Positions 42,543 through 51,100 of a DNA stretch of 64,000 nucleotides are shown here, piece after piece. The notes under the pieces are model-generated. The model was not told the origin of the DNA. It was given only the letters and a program-made list of their open reading frames with translations, and ran no database searches. Numbering within the stretch: the stretch's first letter is position 1; the number at the start of each line of letters is the position of its first letter. The stretch is from Streptomyces populi. Its GTDB lineage: Bacteria; Actinomycetota; Actinomycetes; Streptomycetales; Streptomycetaceae. Location: assembly GCF_002911015.1 (NCBI RefSeq), contig NZ_KZ626842.1, positions 124,001 to 188,000 of the forward strand, given 5' to 3'. The position numbers and the translations under genes are program-made.

Positions 42543-43448
42543 ATGCACGACAGCGAACTTCTCGCGGACGAGTTCGAGGAGCACCGGGGCCGGCTGCGGG
42601 CGGTGGCCTACCGGATGCTGGGATCGCTCAGCGAGGCGGACGACGCGGTCCAGGAGACGTGGCTGAAGCTCGGCCGCACCGACGTGGGCGAGATCAAGAA
42701 CCTGGGCGGCTGGCTGACCACCGTGACCGGCCGGGTGTGCCTGGACATGCTGCGCTCCCGCGCCGCGCGCCGCGAGGGCCCCCTGGAGCTCTCCGACACC
42801 TTCGTCCCCGACCCCGTGGTCAGCTCCCTGGACCGGATCGACCCCGAACAGGAGGTGCTGCTGGCCGACTCCGTCGGGCTCGCCCTCCTCGTCGTCCTGG
42901 AGACCCTGGAACCCGCCGAGCGGCTCGCCTTCGTGCTGCACGACATGTTCGCGGTGCCCTTCGACGACATCGCGCCCGTCGTGGGCCGCAACGCGGCCGC
43001 CACCCGCCAGCTCGCCAGCCGGGCCCGCCGCCGGGTCAAGGAGGCCGCCCCCGAGCCCGAGCGGGACGCCGTCCGGCAGCGGGAGGTCCTCGACGCGTTC
43101 CTCGCGGCGTCACGCGCGGGGGACTTCGAGGCGCTCGTCGCCGTCCTCGATCCCGATGTCGTGCTGCGCGCCGACGCGGGCGCGCTGGTCGGTGGCGTCA
43201 CCGGGTCCAAGCTGCTGCGCGGTGCCGAGGCGGTGGCCCGGTCGGCGCTCGCCTTCCGCCGGTTCGCGGCGAGTTCGCGGCTCGTCCGGGTCAACGGGGA
43301 GGCGGGCGTCGTCGCGGTCGTGGACGGCCGGCCGCAGTCGGTCATGGCTGTCACCGTCGCCGACGGCAGGATCGTCGCGATGCACATCCTGGCCGACCCC
43401 GAACGGCTCGCCCGGCTGGGTCTCGCGGGGGAGGAGCCGGGAGAGTGA
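42543..43448 (+). CDS. ECF sigma factor of the SigJ / ECF41-like group
   Basis: 301 residues. Region 2 (YRMLGSLSEADDAVQETWLKL, WLTTVTGRVCLDMLRSRAARRE) and region 4 (LEPAERLAFVLHDMFAVPFDDIAPVVGRNAAATRQLASRARRRV) are followed by a SnoaL-like C-terminal domain (about 185-301) that in this group replaces a separate anti-sigma factor and tunes activity. The end contains DPERLARLG, like the NPDKL motif of ECF41, while a WLPEP motif is not evident. No anti-sigma gene is present. The convergent neighbour is an SDR-type oxidoreductase, a gene class often linked to ECF41 factors. Confidence 0.9.
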   Translation: MHDSELLADEFEEHRGRLRAVAYRMLGSLSEADDAVQETWLKLGRTDVGEIKNLGGWLTTVTGRVCLDMLRSRAARREGPLELSDTFVPDPVVSSLDRIDPEQEVLLADSVGLALLVVLETLEPAERLAFVLHDMFAVPFDDIAPVVGRNAAATRQLASRARRRVKEAAPEPERDAVRQREVLDAFLAASRAGDFEALVAVLDPDVVLRADAGALVGGVTGSKLLRGAEAVARSALAFRRFAASSRLVRVNGEAGVVAVVDGRPQSVMAVTVADGRIVAMHILADPERLARLGLAGEEPGE

Positions 43449-43465
43449 GCGTCGGCGGATGACGG

Positions 43466-44416
43466 TCAGCCGGTGAAGGGACCACGCCCCAGCTGGTCCC
43501 GCACCGGCGTGACCGGCGGAGCGACCAGATCCCTGCGCTGCCAGTTGGCGCCGTCCACCACCAGGGTGTGACCGGTGATGAAACGGGCGTAGGGGGACGC
43601 CAGGAAGGTGGCGGCCCAGCCGAGTTCACGGGGCGCGCCGACGCGCAGGGCGGGCTGCCGCCGGCCGAGCGCGTCGCGCCCCCCGTCCTCCTCGCCGCCC
43701 GGGCCGCTCCTTCCGTCCTCCCCGGTTCGCCCGTCCCCGCCGTCCGCCGCGGCCCGTGCCAGATTGCCGCGGATGTCGTCCGTCATGTCCGCGTGCGGCA
43801 TCAGCCCCGGCACCAGACCGTTGACCTGGATGCCGTACGGCCCCCACTCGACGGCCAGGGTCCGCACGAGGCTCTCCACGCCCGCCTTGGCCGCCGCGCT
43901 GTGCGCGAAACCGGGGCCGCCGGTCCAGGCGTAGGACGCGCCGACGTCGATGACCGACCCCGGTGTGCCCGCCGCCAGATGCCGTCTTCCGAACTCACGG
44001 GTCATCAGGAACGTTCCCGTGAGGGTGATGTCGACGACCGCCTGCCAGGCGTTGGGGGACATGTCCTCGGTGGGGACGGGGAAGTTGGCGGCCGCGTTGT
44101 TGACCAGCACGTCGGGCAGCGCGCATCCGTCGAACACCTCACAGATGCGCTTCGGGTCCCGGATGTCGCAGACGGCGGATGTGACGCGGGTGCCCAGCTT
44201 CGCCAACTCGGCCCGTGCGGGCGCGAGATGCCGCTCGCGACGGCTGACGATCAGGAGGTCGGCGCCCAGCCGGGCGAACTCCGCCGCGATCGCCCTCCCG
44301 AGTCCGGTGCCGCCACCGGTGACCAGCACCAGCGAGCCGTCGTACGTCCCGGCCGGCAGCGCGCTCGAGCCCAGCGGGGGAGGGGCGGGAAGACCGGGGA
44401 ACACCGTGGAGTCCAT
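43466..44416 (-). CDS. Short-chain dehydrogenase/reductase
   Basis: About 316 residues from ATG 44416; an in-frame ATG at 44494 is an alternative. It has the NAD(P) loop TGGGTGLGRAIAAEF, the VNNAAANFP motif and a family C-terminus (GHTLVVDGANWQ). The active-site area reads SYAWTGGPGFAHSAAAKAG, where the usual Tyr-x3-Lys has His-x-x-x-x-Lys-like spacing; this resembles 2,4-dienoyl-CoA reductase-like SDRs. A Gly/Asp/Glu-rich insert of about 30 residues sits in the substrate loop (near 43650-43750), unusual for the family. Convergent with the sigma factor gene, 17 bp apart. Confidence 0.85.
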   Translation of the reverse strand: MDSTVFPGLPAPPPLGSSALPAGTYDGSLVLVTGGGTGLGRAIAAEFARLGADLLIVSRRERHLAPARAELAKLGTRVTSAVCDIRDPKRICEVFDGCALPDVLVNNAAANFPVPTEDMSPNAWQAVVDITLTGTFLMTREFGRRHLAAGTPGSVIDVGASYAWTGGPGFAHSAAAKAGVESLVRTLAVEWGPYGIQVNGLVPGLMPHADMTDDIRGNLARAAADGGDGRTGEDGRSGPGGEEDGGRDALGRRQPALRVGAPRELGWAATFLASPYARFITGHTLVVDGANWQRRDLVAPPVTPVRDQLGRGPFTG

Positions 44417-44542
44417 GGCGGACTCGATACCCGGAGTCGCCGCCGGACATCCGGGCAGGGCGCGCCGGGAACCCTCGCGAGCGCTCTCGGACATCACGTG
44501 GGCGCGGTTCGGGGACCGCCGCGGCTGAGTAGGCTGGAACCC

Positions 44543-45436
44543 ATGCACGAGAACGGCAGCACATCCTCCGAGCCCCGAACCGAAACCCGGACGGAACCGC
44601 GAACGGAACCGCGGACCGATCCGCGGACCGGGCTACGGGCCGACTGCGGCCGGTGTTTCGGACTGTGCTGCGTCGCCCTGCCCTTCGCCCGCTCGGCCGA
44701 CTTCGCGATCGACAAGGGCGCGGGTGAACCCTGCCCGAACCTGCGGAGCGACTCCCGGTGCGGCATCCACGACAGGCTGCGGGATACGGGCTTCACGGGC
44801 TGCACGGTCTACGACTGCTTCGGCGCCGGGCAGCAGGTCTCCCAGGTGATCTTCGGCGGAGTGGACTGGCGCTCGGGGACCCAGGAGCGCGCCCGGAGCA
44901 TGTTCGACGTGTTCCCCGTCGTGCGCCACCTCCACGAACTGCTCTGGTACCTGAACGAGACGCTGACGCTCCCCGCCGCGCGTCCGGTGCACGCCGACGT
45001 CCGGCGCCTGATCTCCACGACCGAGCGCCTCACCCGGGGCACCCCGGAGGACCTGGCCGCGCTGGACGTCGGCGCGCACCGGCAGAAGGCCGGCGAGCTG
45101 CTGCTGCGGGCCAGTGAGCTCGTCCGGGCGGGGACCGGCGGAGGCAGGAGGAAGGACCGGCGCGGCGCGGATCTGATGGGAGCCCGCCTCAAGGGCGCCG
45201 ACCTGCGGGGCGCGAGCCTGCGCGGAACCCTGCTCATCGCCGCCGATCTCACCGGGGCCGATCTGCGCGGCGCCGATCTGCTCGGCGCCGACCTCCGGGA
45301 CACCGACCTCACCGACGCCGACCTGACCGGGGCCCTCTTCCTCACCCAGCCGCAGCTGAACGCGGCCCGCGGCAGCGCAGGCACCCGGCTCCCGGACTCG
45401 GTCGTCCGGCCCGGCCACTGGACCTCCCGGGGCTGA
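44543..45436 (+). CDS. Pentapeptide-repeat protein with an N-terminal cysteine cluster
   Basis: 297 residues in three parts. Residues 10-30 are RTEP-type tandem repeats. Residues 35-92 hold eight cysteines, including CGRCFGLCC and CTVYDC, a YkgJ-like pattern that may bind zinc or iron-sulfur. After a helical middle, residues about 210-262 form ten or so pentapeptide repeats (ADLRG, ADLTG type), which fold as a right-handed beta-helix. Some pentapeptide proteins protect gyrase, but this one has too few repeats for a QnrB-like mimic. Function unknown; divergent from the SDR gene. Confidence 0.85.
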   Translation: MHENGSTSSEPRTETRTEPRTEPRTDPRTGLRADCGRCFGLCCVALPFARSADFAIDKGAGEPCPNLRSDSRCGIHDRLRDTGFTGCTVYDCFGAGQQVSQVIFGGVDWRSGTQERARSMFDVFPVVRHLHELLWYLNETLTLPAARPVHADVRRLISTTERLTRGTPEDLAALDVGAHRQKAGELLLRASELVRAGTGGGRRKDRRGADLMGARLKGADLRGASLRGTLLIAADLTGADLRGADLLGADLRDTDLTDADLTGALFLTQPQLNAARGSAGTRLPDSVVRPGHWTSRG

Positions 45437-45501
45437 ACGGGGTTCTCGGGCCCGAAGCCGGTCCCCGGCGCGGGCGAAGGCCGTACGGTCCTTCGCGCCG
45501 A

Positions 45502-45536
45502 CCGGGTCGGCCGGGCCCGGGCCCGGGGCGACCCGG
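45502..45536. terminator. Weak terminator candidate between convergent genes
   Basis: CCGGGTCG at 45502-45509 pairs with CGACCCGG at 45529-45536, with a GGGCCC palindrome nested in the loop. It lies between the convergent pentapeptide and P450 genes. Confidence 0.4.
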
Positions 45537-45549
45537 CCGTCACCGGCCC

Positions 45550-47031
45550 TCAGCCGACGGCGCGGGCCGAGCCGGCCTCGCGCCCCGGCACCACCGGCGG
45601 GCGCCGTTCGAGGTGCAGGCGCAGGCCCTCCGGCATCAGGGTCAGCCGCTCGGCCACCCGCAGCCGGTAGCCGGGGTCGGGCCGCAGGTCGTAGCGGCGC
45701 AGCAGCAGTCCGAGGACCAGGGTCGCCTCGTGCAGCGCGAACTGGCGGCCGATGCAGGCGCGCGCCCCGGTGCCGAACGGCTTGAAGGTGTGCGCGGGCC
45801 GGGCCCGTACCGCCTTCGCGTCGAAGCGGTCCGGGTCGAAGTCCTCCGCGTCGGCGCCCCACACCTGCGGGTCGCGGTGCAGCAGCGCGGTCAGTACCAG
45901 CGCCCACGCCCCCCGGCGCATCGGGTGGACTCCGCCGAGCACGGTGTCCTGCCGGGCCTCGCGGGCGAACGCCGGAGCCGTCGGCCACAGGCGCAGCGAC
46001 TCGTCGAGGACCCGGCGGACGTGGCGCAGCTTGGCCACCTGCTCGTAGTCGGGCCGGTCCGTGCCGCCCCAGACCCGTTCGACCTCGGCGCGGGCACGGG
46101 CGGCGGCCTCCGGGTGCCGGGAGAGGTAGTGCAGGGCGAAGGACAGGGCGCCGGAGGTCGTCTCGTGGCCGGCGATCAGGAAGGTGATGACCTGGCGGCG
46201 GATGTTCTCGGGGGTCAGCCGCTCCCCGGTCCCGGGGTGCGCCGTCTCCAGCATGCGGTCGAGCAGGTCGCCCTCGCCGCCGCCGCTCCGGCGGGAGGCC
46301 ACCACGGCGTCGACCGTGCGGTTGAGGTACGCCATGTCCGCCGCGTTGCGCCGGGACGCTCCGCGCAGCAGGAGCGGGGCCAGCGGGACCGGGACGACGT
46401 TGAGGCGCTGCGCGTAGGTCAGCGTGCCCACCATCGCGTTCACGAAGGGGTGCGGCCGGGAGCGCTCGAAGGAGGCGAAGTCATGGCCGAAGCCGGTCCT
46501 GGCGATCGTCTCCAGCGTCAGTTTCGTCATGTCGCCGGGCACGTCCACCGCGCGGCCCGCGGTCTGCTCCCGGTCCCAGTGGTCCGTCAGCCGCCCGGCC
46601 ACGTCCAGCATCATCGGGTGGTAGCCCGCCATGGCCTCGCGGCTGAAGCCGGGGGCCAGGACGTCGTGCGCCAGCTGCCAGTTGGGCTCGTGGTTGTAGG
46701 CGGTGAACAGTCCGTCCCCGGCGACCGGACGGAGGTTGGCGACTCCCAGGCCCACGTGCTTGGCGAACCGCGACTCGTCGGCCAGTTCGGCGGCGAGGTC
46801 CGCTCCCCAGACGAAGACGATCTCGTTGCGGAAGGCCCGGCGCCGGAAGATCGGTCCGAGCTCCCTCCCGAACCTCATGGAGTCCTGGAGCGGGGAACGG
46901 ACGCTCGCGCCGAGCACATCGCCGACCAGCGGGACGCGGCGCGGCGGGTGCGGAATGCGGTGCAGCTCCGGCCAGCCCAGCTCCGCGCTGCGGAACCCCT
47001 TGGCCCGAGCCGCCTCCTTCGTCTCCGCCAT
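45550..47031 (-). CDS. Cytochrome P450, CYP102-like haem domain without reductase
   Basis: A 493-residue P450 with I-helix AGHETT (287-292), ESLR (344-347) and the haem loop FKPFGTGARACIGRQ (Cys426). Sequence features such as RIPHPPRRVPLVGDVLG at the start and GTGARACIGRQFALHEA place it near CYP102, whose best-known member is fused to a reductase. Here the protein ends after the haem domain, so it needs separate redox partners. From memory, S. coelicolor has a stand-alone CYP102B1 in a similar setting. Fatty-acid hydroxylation is a plausible role. AAGGGAG precedes ATG 47031; divergent from a TetR gene. Confidence 0.92.
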   Translation of the reverse strand: MAETKEAARAKGFRSAELGWPELHRIPHPPRRVPLVGDVLGASVRSPLQDSMRFGRELGPIFRRRAFRNEIVFVWGADLAAELADESRFAKHVGLGVANLRPVAGDGLFTAYNHEPNWQLAHDVLAPGFSREAMAGYHPMMLDVAGRLTDHWDREQTAGRAVDVPGDMTKLTLETIARTGFGHDFASFERSRPHPFVNAMVGTLTYAQRLNVVPVPLAPLLLRGASRRNAADMAYLNRTVDAVVASRRSGGGEGDLLDRMLETAHPGTGERLTPENIRRQVITFLIAGHETTSGALSFALHYLSRHPEAAARARAEVERVWGGTDRPDYEQVAKLRHVRRVLDESLRLWPTAPAFAREARQDTVLGGVHPMRRGAWALVLTALLHRDPQVWGADAEDFDPDRFDAKAVRARPAHTFKPFGTGARACIGRQFALHEATLVLGLLLRRYDLRPDPGYRLRVAERLTLMPEGLRLHLERRPPVVPGREAGSARAVG

Positions 47032-47077
47032 GACGCCAACTCCCTTGTGGATCGGGCAGGTCGAGTCTGTTGTACGT

Positions 47078-47097
47078 GAGTTCAATAGTGGAGTTCA
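47078..47097. promoter_or_regulatory. Direct repeats in the P450/TetR divergent region
   Basis: GAGTTCA occurs at 47078-47084 and 47091-47097, 13 bp apart, in an A+T-richer stretch between the two divergent starts. This could be the binding site of the adjacent TetR protein. Confidence 0.4.
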
Positions 47098-47139
47098 GTC
47101 TGGTCCCGTTGCTGAACCGGCGTCAAGTAAAGTGCGGGC

Positions 47140-47748
47140 ATGACGGGGAAGCGGGGGGAGCGCGCACGCCGCCGGCTCAGCACCGGGGAGCGCCGGGAGC
47201 AACTGCTGTCGGTCGGCGCCCGCCTGTTCTCGGAGAGCCCGTACGACGACGTCTGGATCGAGCAGGTCGCCGAGATCGCCGGGGTCTCGCGCGGGCTCCT
47301 GTACCACTACTTCCCGACGAAGCGGGACTTCTTCGCCGCCGTCGTCGAGCGGGAGAGCGGGCGGATGCTGCGGATGACCGCGGCGGTGCCCGGCGTCCCG
47401 GTGCGCGAGCAGCTCGGCGCGGGCCTGGACACCTTCCTCGGGTACGTGCAGGAGCACGCGCACGGGTTCCGCGCCTTCCACCGCGCCGACGCGGCCGGTG
47501 ACCAGGCCGTGCGCAGGGTCTACCAGCAGGCGCTGGCCGCCCAGGAGCGGCAGATCCTCCAGGCGCTGGCCGCGGATCCCGAGCTCGGCAGGTCCTTCGA
47601 GGACCGGCCCGAACTGCGTGTCGCGGTCCGCGGGTGGCTGGCCTTCACCACGGCCGTGTGCCTGGAGTGGCTCCGGGGCGCGGAGCTGACCCGCGAGCAG
47701 GTGCGGGATCTGTGCGCGCGGGCGCTGCTCGGCGCGATCACGCCCTGA
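47140..47748 (+). CDS. TetR-family transcriptional regulator
   Basis: The 202-residue protein has a TetR helix-turn-helix (about 18-62: RREQLLSVGARLFSESPYDDVWIEQVAEIAGVSRGLLYHYFPTK) and a helical ligand-binding domain. It diverges from the P450 gene across 108 bp and probably represses it, with a lipid or fatty acid as a likely inducer given the P450 type. The ATG at 47140 follows a short A+T-rich stretch (AAGTAAAG). Confidence 0.92.
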   Translation: MTGKRGERARRRLSTGERREQLLSVGARLFSESPYDDVWIEQVAEIAGVSRGLLYHYFPTKRDFFAAVVERESGRMLRMTAAVPGVPVREQLGAGLDTFLGYVQEHAHGFRAFHRADAAGDQAVRRVYQQALAAQERQILQALAADPELGRSFEDRPELRVAVRGWLAFTTAVCLEWLRGAELTREQVRDLCARALLGAITP

Positions 47749-47871
47749 ATCGCCCGGGGCTCCTCTTTCCCGTCTTCCCCGGTAGGTCCGGTTCCCTGGC
47801 GGGTCCGGATCCCGGCGGACGGTTCGCCGGTCGACGGTGCGTGGTTGGCGTACGCCCGGATCTTCGATAGG

Positions 47872-47890
47872 TTAGGCAAGCCTTACCTAA
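47872..47890 (+). promoter_or_regulatory. Iron box (DmdR/IdeR-type)
   Basis: TTAGGCAAGCCTTACCTAA closely matches the 19-bp DmdR/IdeR/DtxR consensus TTAGGTTAGGCTAACCTAA. It lies directly before the AAGGAGG ribosome site of the DUF2470 gene, so iron-replete cells should repress that gene. Confidence 0.88.
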
Positions 47891-47901
47891 GGAGGAAGCT
47901 G

Positions 47902-48627
47902 ATGGGTGACCGTCACACCTGGACGGCCGCGCCCGCCGCGGCGGAGCACGCCCGCTCGGTGCTCGCCGCGGCCTGGTCCTGCGCGGTGAGTGCCGAGGGC
48001 GGCCGGGAGGAGTTCGTCGGCTCGCACTCCGTCACCGAGGACGGCAGGGTGCTCCTGAGCGTGCCGGAGGACAGCGCGCTGTCGGCCGCGGCCGTCTGCT
48101 CGCCGCGCGGAGAGCCGTCCGCCGTCCTGGAGTTCGCCGACGTCGCGCCGGTTCCCGTACGGAACCGGATCCGGGCCCGGCTCTGGCTCGCCGGCTGGTT
48201 CGTCCCCGAGGACGGGCGGCTGTCGTTCCGCACCACCCGCGCGGTGCTGCGCCGGCCCGGCGGGACCGTGGTGGTCGACCTGGACGAACTGGCCTGCGCC
48301 CGGCCCGATCCGCTCGCCCTCGCCGAGGCCCACCTCCTCACCCATCTCGCCGACGCCCACCCGGACGCCGTCGAGCGGCTCACCCGTCTCGTCGAACCGG
48401 ACAGTCTGCACGGCGCGGTGCGCGTCCAGCCCCTCGCCGTCGACCGCCACGGGCTCACCCTGCGCATCGAACGGGTGCGGGGCAACGGCGATGTGCGCCT
48501 GCCGTTCCACGCGCCCGCCGACGACGTGTCCCAGCTCACGGAGCGCATGCACGTCCTGCTCACGCAGGCGGGCCTCGCCTCCTGTCCCCGTCCCCTACAG
48601 CGGCAGCGCACAGACCGCGAGGGGTGA
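47902..48627 (+). CDS. DUF2470-domain protein, iron-regulated
   Basis: 241 residues with an N-terminal split-barrel-like part (pyridoxamine-oxidase/HugZ-like fold; VSAEGGREEFVGSHSVTEDGRVLLSVPEDS) and a C-terminal DUF2470 domain (AEAHLLTHLADAHPDAVERLTRLV, VQPLAVDRHGLTLRIE). HugZ-like proteins with this domain bind or degrade haem. An iron box sits at its promoter, so a role in haem or iron acquisition is likely. ATG 47902 follows AAGGAGG; an earlier ATG at 47845 lies upstream of the iron box and is excluded. Its last 33 bases overlap the convergent lactonase gene. Confidence 0.88.
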   Translation: MGDRHTWTAAPAAAEHARSVLAAAWSCAVSAEGGREEFVGSHSVTEDGRVLLSVPEDSALSAAAVCSPRGEPSAVLEFADVAPVPVRNRIRARLWLAGWFVPEDGRLSFRTTRAVLRRPGGTVVVDLDELACARPDPLALAEAHLLTHLADAHPDAVERLTRLVEPDSLHGAVRVQPLAVDRHGLTLRIERVRGNGDVRLPFHAPADDVSQLTERMHVLLTQAGLASCPRPLQRQRTDREG

Positions 48628-49848
48628 GGCGAACGGCTCGCCCGTGCGCCGGAGTCCGCCGCTCTCCTGGTCGACCTCGAAGACCGTGACCGTGCCGGAG
48701 CGCTGGTTGGCCGCGAACAGCAGCCGTCCGTCGGGCGAGAGGGCGATGTGACGCGGGAAGTCGCCGCCGACCGGCACCGTGTCCAGCAGCCGCAGCCGGG
48801 CGCCGCCCGCCTCGATCGCGTACCGCGTCAGGCTGTCGTGGCCCCGGTTGGCGAGGAACGCGTACGAACCGTTCGGCGTGACCAGGAGCTGCGCGGGGTA
48901 ATTCGTGCCGCCTCCCGTGCCTGTGGACTGCGGCTCACCCACCGAGAGGCGGCCGGTCGCCGGGTCGTAGCCGCAGACCGTCACCGTGTCGGCCACCTCG
49001 TCGGCGAGATAGGCGTACCGGCCGCCGGGGTGGAACGTGAGGTGGCGCGGGCCCGCACCTGGCCTCGTCCGCGCCCGGGAGACCTCGGTGAGCGTGCCCC
49101 GGGTCTCGTCGAGGCGGTAGGTGTACACCGTGTCGGTGCCCAGGTCGACGGCGAGCAGGTGCCCGCCGTCCGGGGCCGTGACGAACTGGTGCGCGTGCGG
49201 GCCCTGCTGACCGGGGCCGGGGGCCGGGGACGTGTGCGCGACCAGGTCGGTGCGCTCGCCGAGCGCGCCCGAGGCGCCGACGGGATGCACCGCGACGCTC
49301 CCCGAGGCGTAGTTCGCGCTCAGCAGCCAGCGGCCGCTCGGATGCACGGACAGATGGCAGGGACCCGCGCCACCGGTGGAGCGGCTGCCGAGCACCTCGT
49401 TCTCCGGGAGGCGGACGGCCGTCACCGCGCCCGCGGTCTGCTCGTCGACGGCGTACAGCGTCCGGCCGTCCGGATGCACCGCGAGGAAGGAGGGGTTCTC
49501 GACGCCCGTCACCACGCCGCCGCCGGTGATCTCGCCGGTCGCGGGGTCGTACGCGGCGACACCGATCCCCTTCCCGCCGCCGTCGCCCGAGGTGTAGGTG
49601 CCCAGGAACAGCGGCCGCGGACCGGAGCGGGCGGCCGGGGACGACGGTGCCGACGGGGCCGCGGACGCGGAAGCCGAGGGACCGGCCGGCGGCGTCTTCG
49701 GGAGCGGCGGCGTCACGGCGGGGTCCTTCCGGGGCGCCGCGCACGCCGGGACCGCCGCGATCGCGGCGGCACCCGCCAGCGCGCCGACGAAGCGGCGTCT
49801 GCTCCAGTCGCCGCCCGCTCCGCGCGACGGCCGTGCACCACTGTTCAT
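48595..49848 (-). CDS. Exported lactonase family protein (6-phosphogluconolactonase-like propeller)
   Basis: 417 residues. The N-terminus carries a Tat motif SRRRFVGALAG and a lipobox VPAC (Cys36), so it is probably a Tat-exported lipoprotein; a Ser/Ala/Pro linker follows to about residue 75. The rest is a seven-bladed Lactonase propeller: FLGTYTSGDGGGKGIGVAAYD, GPCHLSVHPSGRWLLSANY, GPRHLTFHPGGRYAYLADE, DFPRHIALSPDGRLLFAANQ. Cytoplasmic Pgl enzymes act in the pentose-phosphate pathway; export means this one likely has another lactone substrate. It overlaps the DUF2470 gene tail to tail by 33 bases. Confidence 0.9.
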   Translation of the reverse strand: MNSGARPSRGAGGDWSRRRFVGALAGAAAIAAVPACAAPRKDPAVTPPLPKTPPAGPSASASAAPSAPSSPAARSGPRPLFLGTYTSGDGGGKGIGVAAYDPATGEITGGGVVTGVENPSFLAVHPDGRTLYAVDEQTAGAVTAVRLPENEVLGSRSTGGAGPCHLSVHPSGRWLLSANYASGSVAVHPVGASGALGERTDLVAHTSPAPGPGQQGPHAHQFVTAPDGGHLLAVDLGTDTVYTYRLDETRGTLTEVSRARTRPGAGPRHLTFHPGGRYAYLADEVADTVTVCGYDPATGRLSVGEPQSTGTGGGTNYPAQLLVTPNGSYAFLANRGHDSLTRYAIEAGGARLRLLDTVPVGGDFPRHIALSPDGRLLFAANQRSGTVTVFEVDQESGGLRRTGEPFASPLAVCALPL

Positions 49849-49959
49849 GCCTGCACCCCGGAGTGTCGATCGCCTAGGCCTGGACGGCCACCTTGGCGTG
49901 CGGCACCCCGGAAGTGCAAGAAAGGCCCCGTGCGTCGCGCCGGGCGTTACGCACGGCGG

Positions 49960-51012
49960 TCACCAGTCGCCGTCCTCGACGGGCTTGCCCGGCGCGTCAC
50001 CGAGCGGCTGCACCTGCTGGGGCGAGGGCTGCTGCCAGGGCTCGTGGTCGTCGCCCAGCCAGTCGCCGACGGGCCGCACCGCGCCGAGCCCGTCCGTGGG
50101 CGCCAGATCGTCGGCGTCCTGGTCGTAGTAGTCGAACCAGGGGAGCCCCGCGCGGGTGTACGCCGCACGGTCCACCGGGGACGGCGGCGGCGCCTCGCCG
50201 GTGATGCGGCGCCACTGCGGAGGCGTCACCAGGTGGACGAACACGCGTCCGCCCGGTTCCTTCGCCCATGCCTTCAGCGGCCGCTCGTCGCGGTAGACCT
50301 CCTGGCGCATCGAACCGCCGACGCCGAGGCCCATCGCCGGGGCCCTGTGCGCCCGGTCCCGGGCGGCCCCGCCGGGCCGGGGAGCGGCACCGGGCGCGGG
50401 CGGCGCGGCCATCATCGGCATGGCCGCGCCCGGCGCCCGGGGCATCCGTCGGCGCTCCTCCGCCCGGCGGCGCTCCGCCTCCCGCCACGCGGCCAGCTCC
50501 CCGGCCTCGAGCGGGAACGACTGGAGCTGGACACCGCCCCAGACCTCCTCACCGGTGACCTGGCCCTCGACCGTCGCCCCCAGCCCGAGCGGCACGGCCA
50601 CGAACTGACGGACCGTCCCCTTGCCGGAGTTGATCCCGTCGAGCCATGGCTGCCGGGGCAGCGTGAGGTAGTTCTGCGGGTCACGGGTGAGCCGGGAGCT
50701 CCACGGCTTGCCGGAGACGGCACACACCTTGCCGACGCCCACCTGCAACGCGGCCGGCTCCGCCGTCCCGGCGAAACTCAGCCACATGGCCTCGCGCAGG
50801 TACACCGGCAGCATCACGCCGCCCCGCGCCCGCCACTCGGCCGGCACCCGGTCCCCGTAGTCCTCGACGCGCCGGACGGGGAACTCGCCGAGCCCCGGCG
50901 GCAGCGCGTGCGTGCCCGTCTCGGGCAGGCGCAGCGTCCGTACGAACCGCACCTGCACCCCGCCCGGCAGCCGCAGTGCGTTCCCGTCGATCCGTACGGT
51001 GTCCTCGGTCAT
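49960..51012 (-). CDS. Conserved protein of unknown function
   Basis: A 350-residue protein with no signal peptide or membrane segment. Residues 1-190 look globular (MTEDTVRIDGNALRLPGGVQ, PVYLREAMWLSFAG, VGKVCAVSGKPWSSRLTRDPQNYLTLPRQPWLDG, RQFVAVPLGLGATVEGQVTGEE), residues 190-250 are Ala/Pro/Arg-rich, and the C-terminus is acidic with many Pro/Gln. I recall similar sequences as hypothetical proteins in Streptomyces but recognise no domain of known function. AAGGGG precedes the ATG. It lies 88 bp downstream of the FUSC-type gene on the same strand, so the two may share a message. Confidence 0.8.
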   Translation of the reverse strand: MTEDTVRIDGNALRLPGGVQVRFVRTLRLPETGTHALPPGLGEFPVRRVEDYGDRVPAEWRARGGVMLPVYLREAMWLSFAGTAEPAALQVGVGKVCAVSGKPWSSRLTRDPQNYLTLPRQPWLDGINSGKGTVRQFVAVPLGLGATVEGQVTGEEVWGGVQLQSFPLEAGELAAWREAERRRAEERRRMPRAPGAAMPMMAAPPAPGAAPRPGGAARDRAHRAPAMGLGVGGSMRQEVYRDERPLKAWAKEPGGRVFVHLVTPPQWRRITGEAPPPSPVDRAAYTRAGLPWFDYYDQDADDLAPTDGLGAVRPVGDWLGDDHEPWQQPSPQQVQPLGDAPGKPVEDGDW

Positions 51013-51100
51013 CCGTCCGCCCCTTCGCTCGCCCTGTCCGCGGCCACGCCGGGCGGCTCACCGCCCCACGACGCCGTGCCGTCTCCCCACACGGAACCCG

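Noticed and set aside
43448..43466. ECF41-type regulation of the neighbouring SDR gene
   Set aside because: The genes are convergent and I could not find a TGTCA-type -35 with CGTC -10 before the SDR, so I record only the proximity.
47845..47901. Longer start for the DUF2470 protein
   Set aside because: The ATG at 47845 would put the iron box inside the coding region; the AAGGAGG and start at 47902 fit better.
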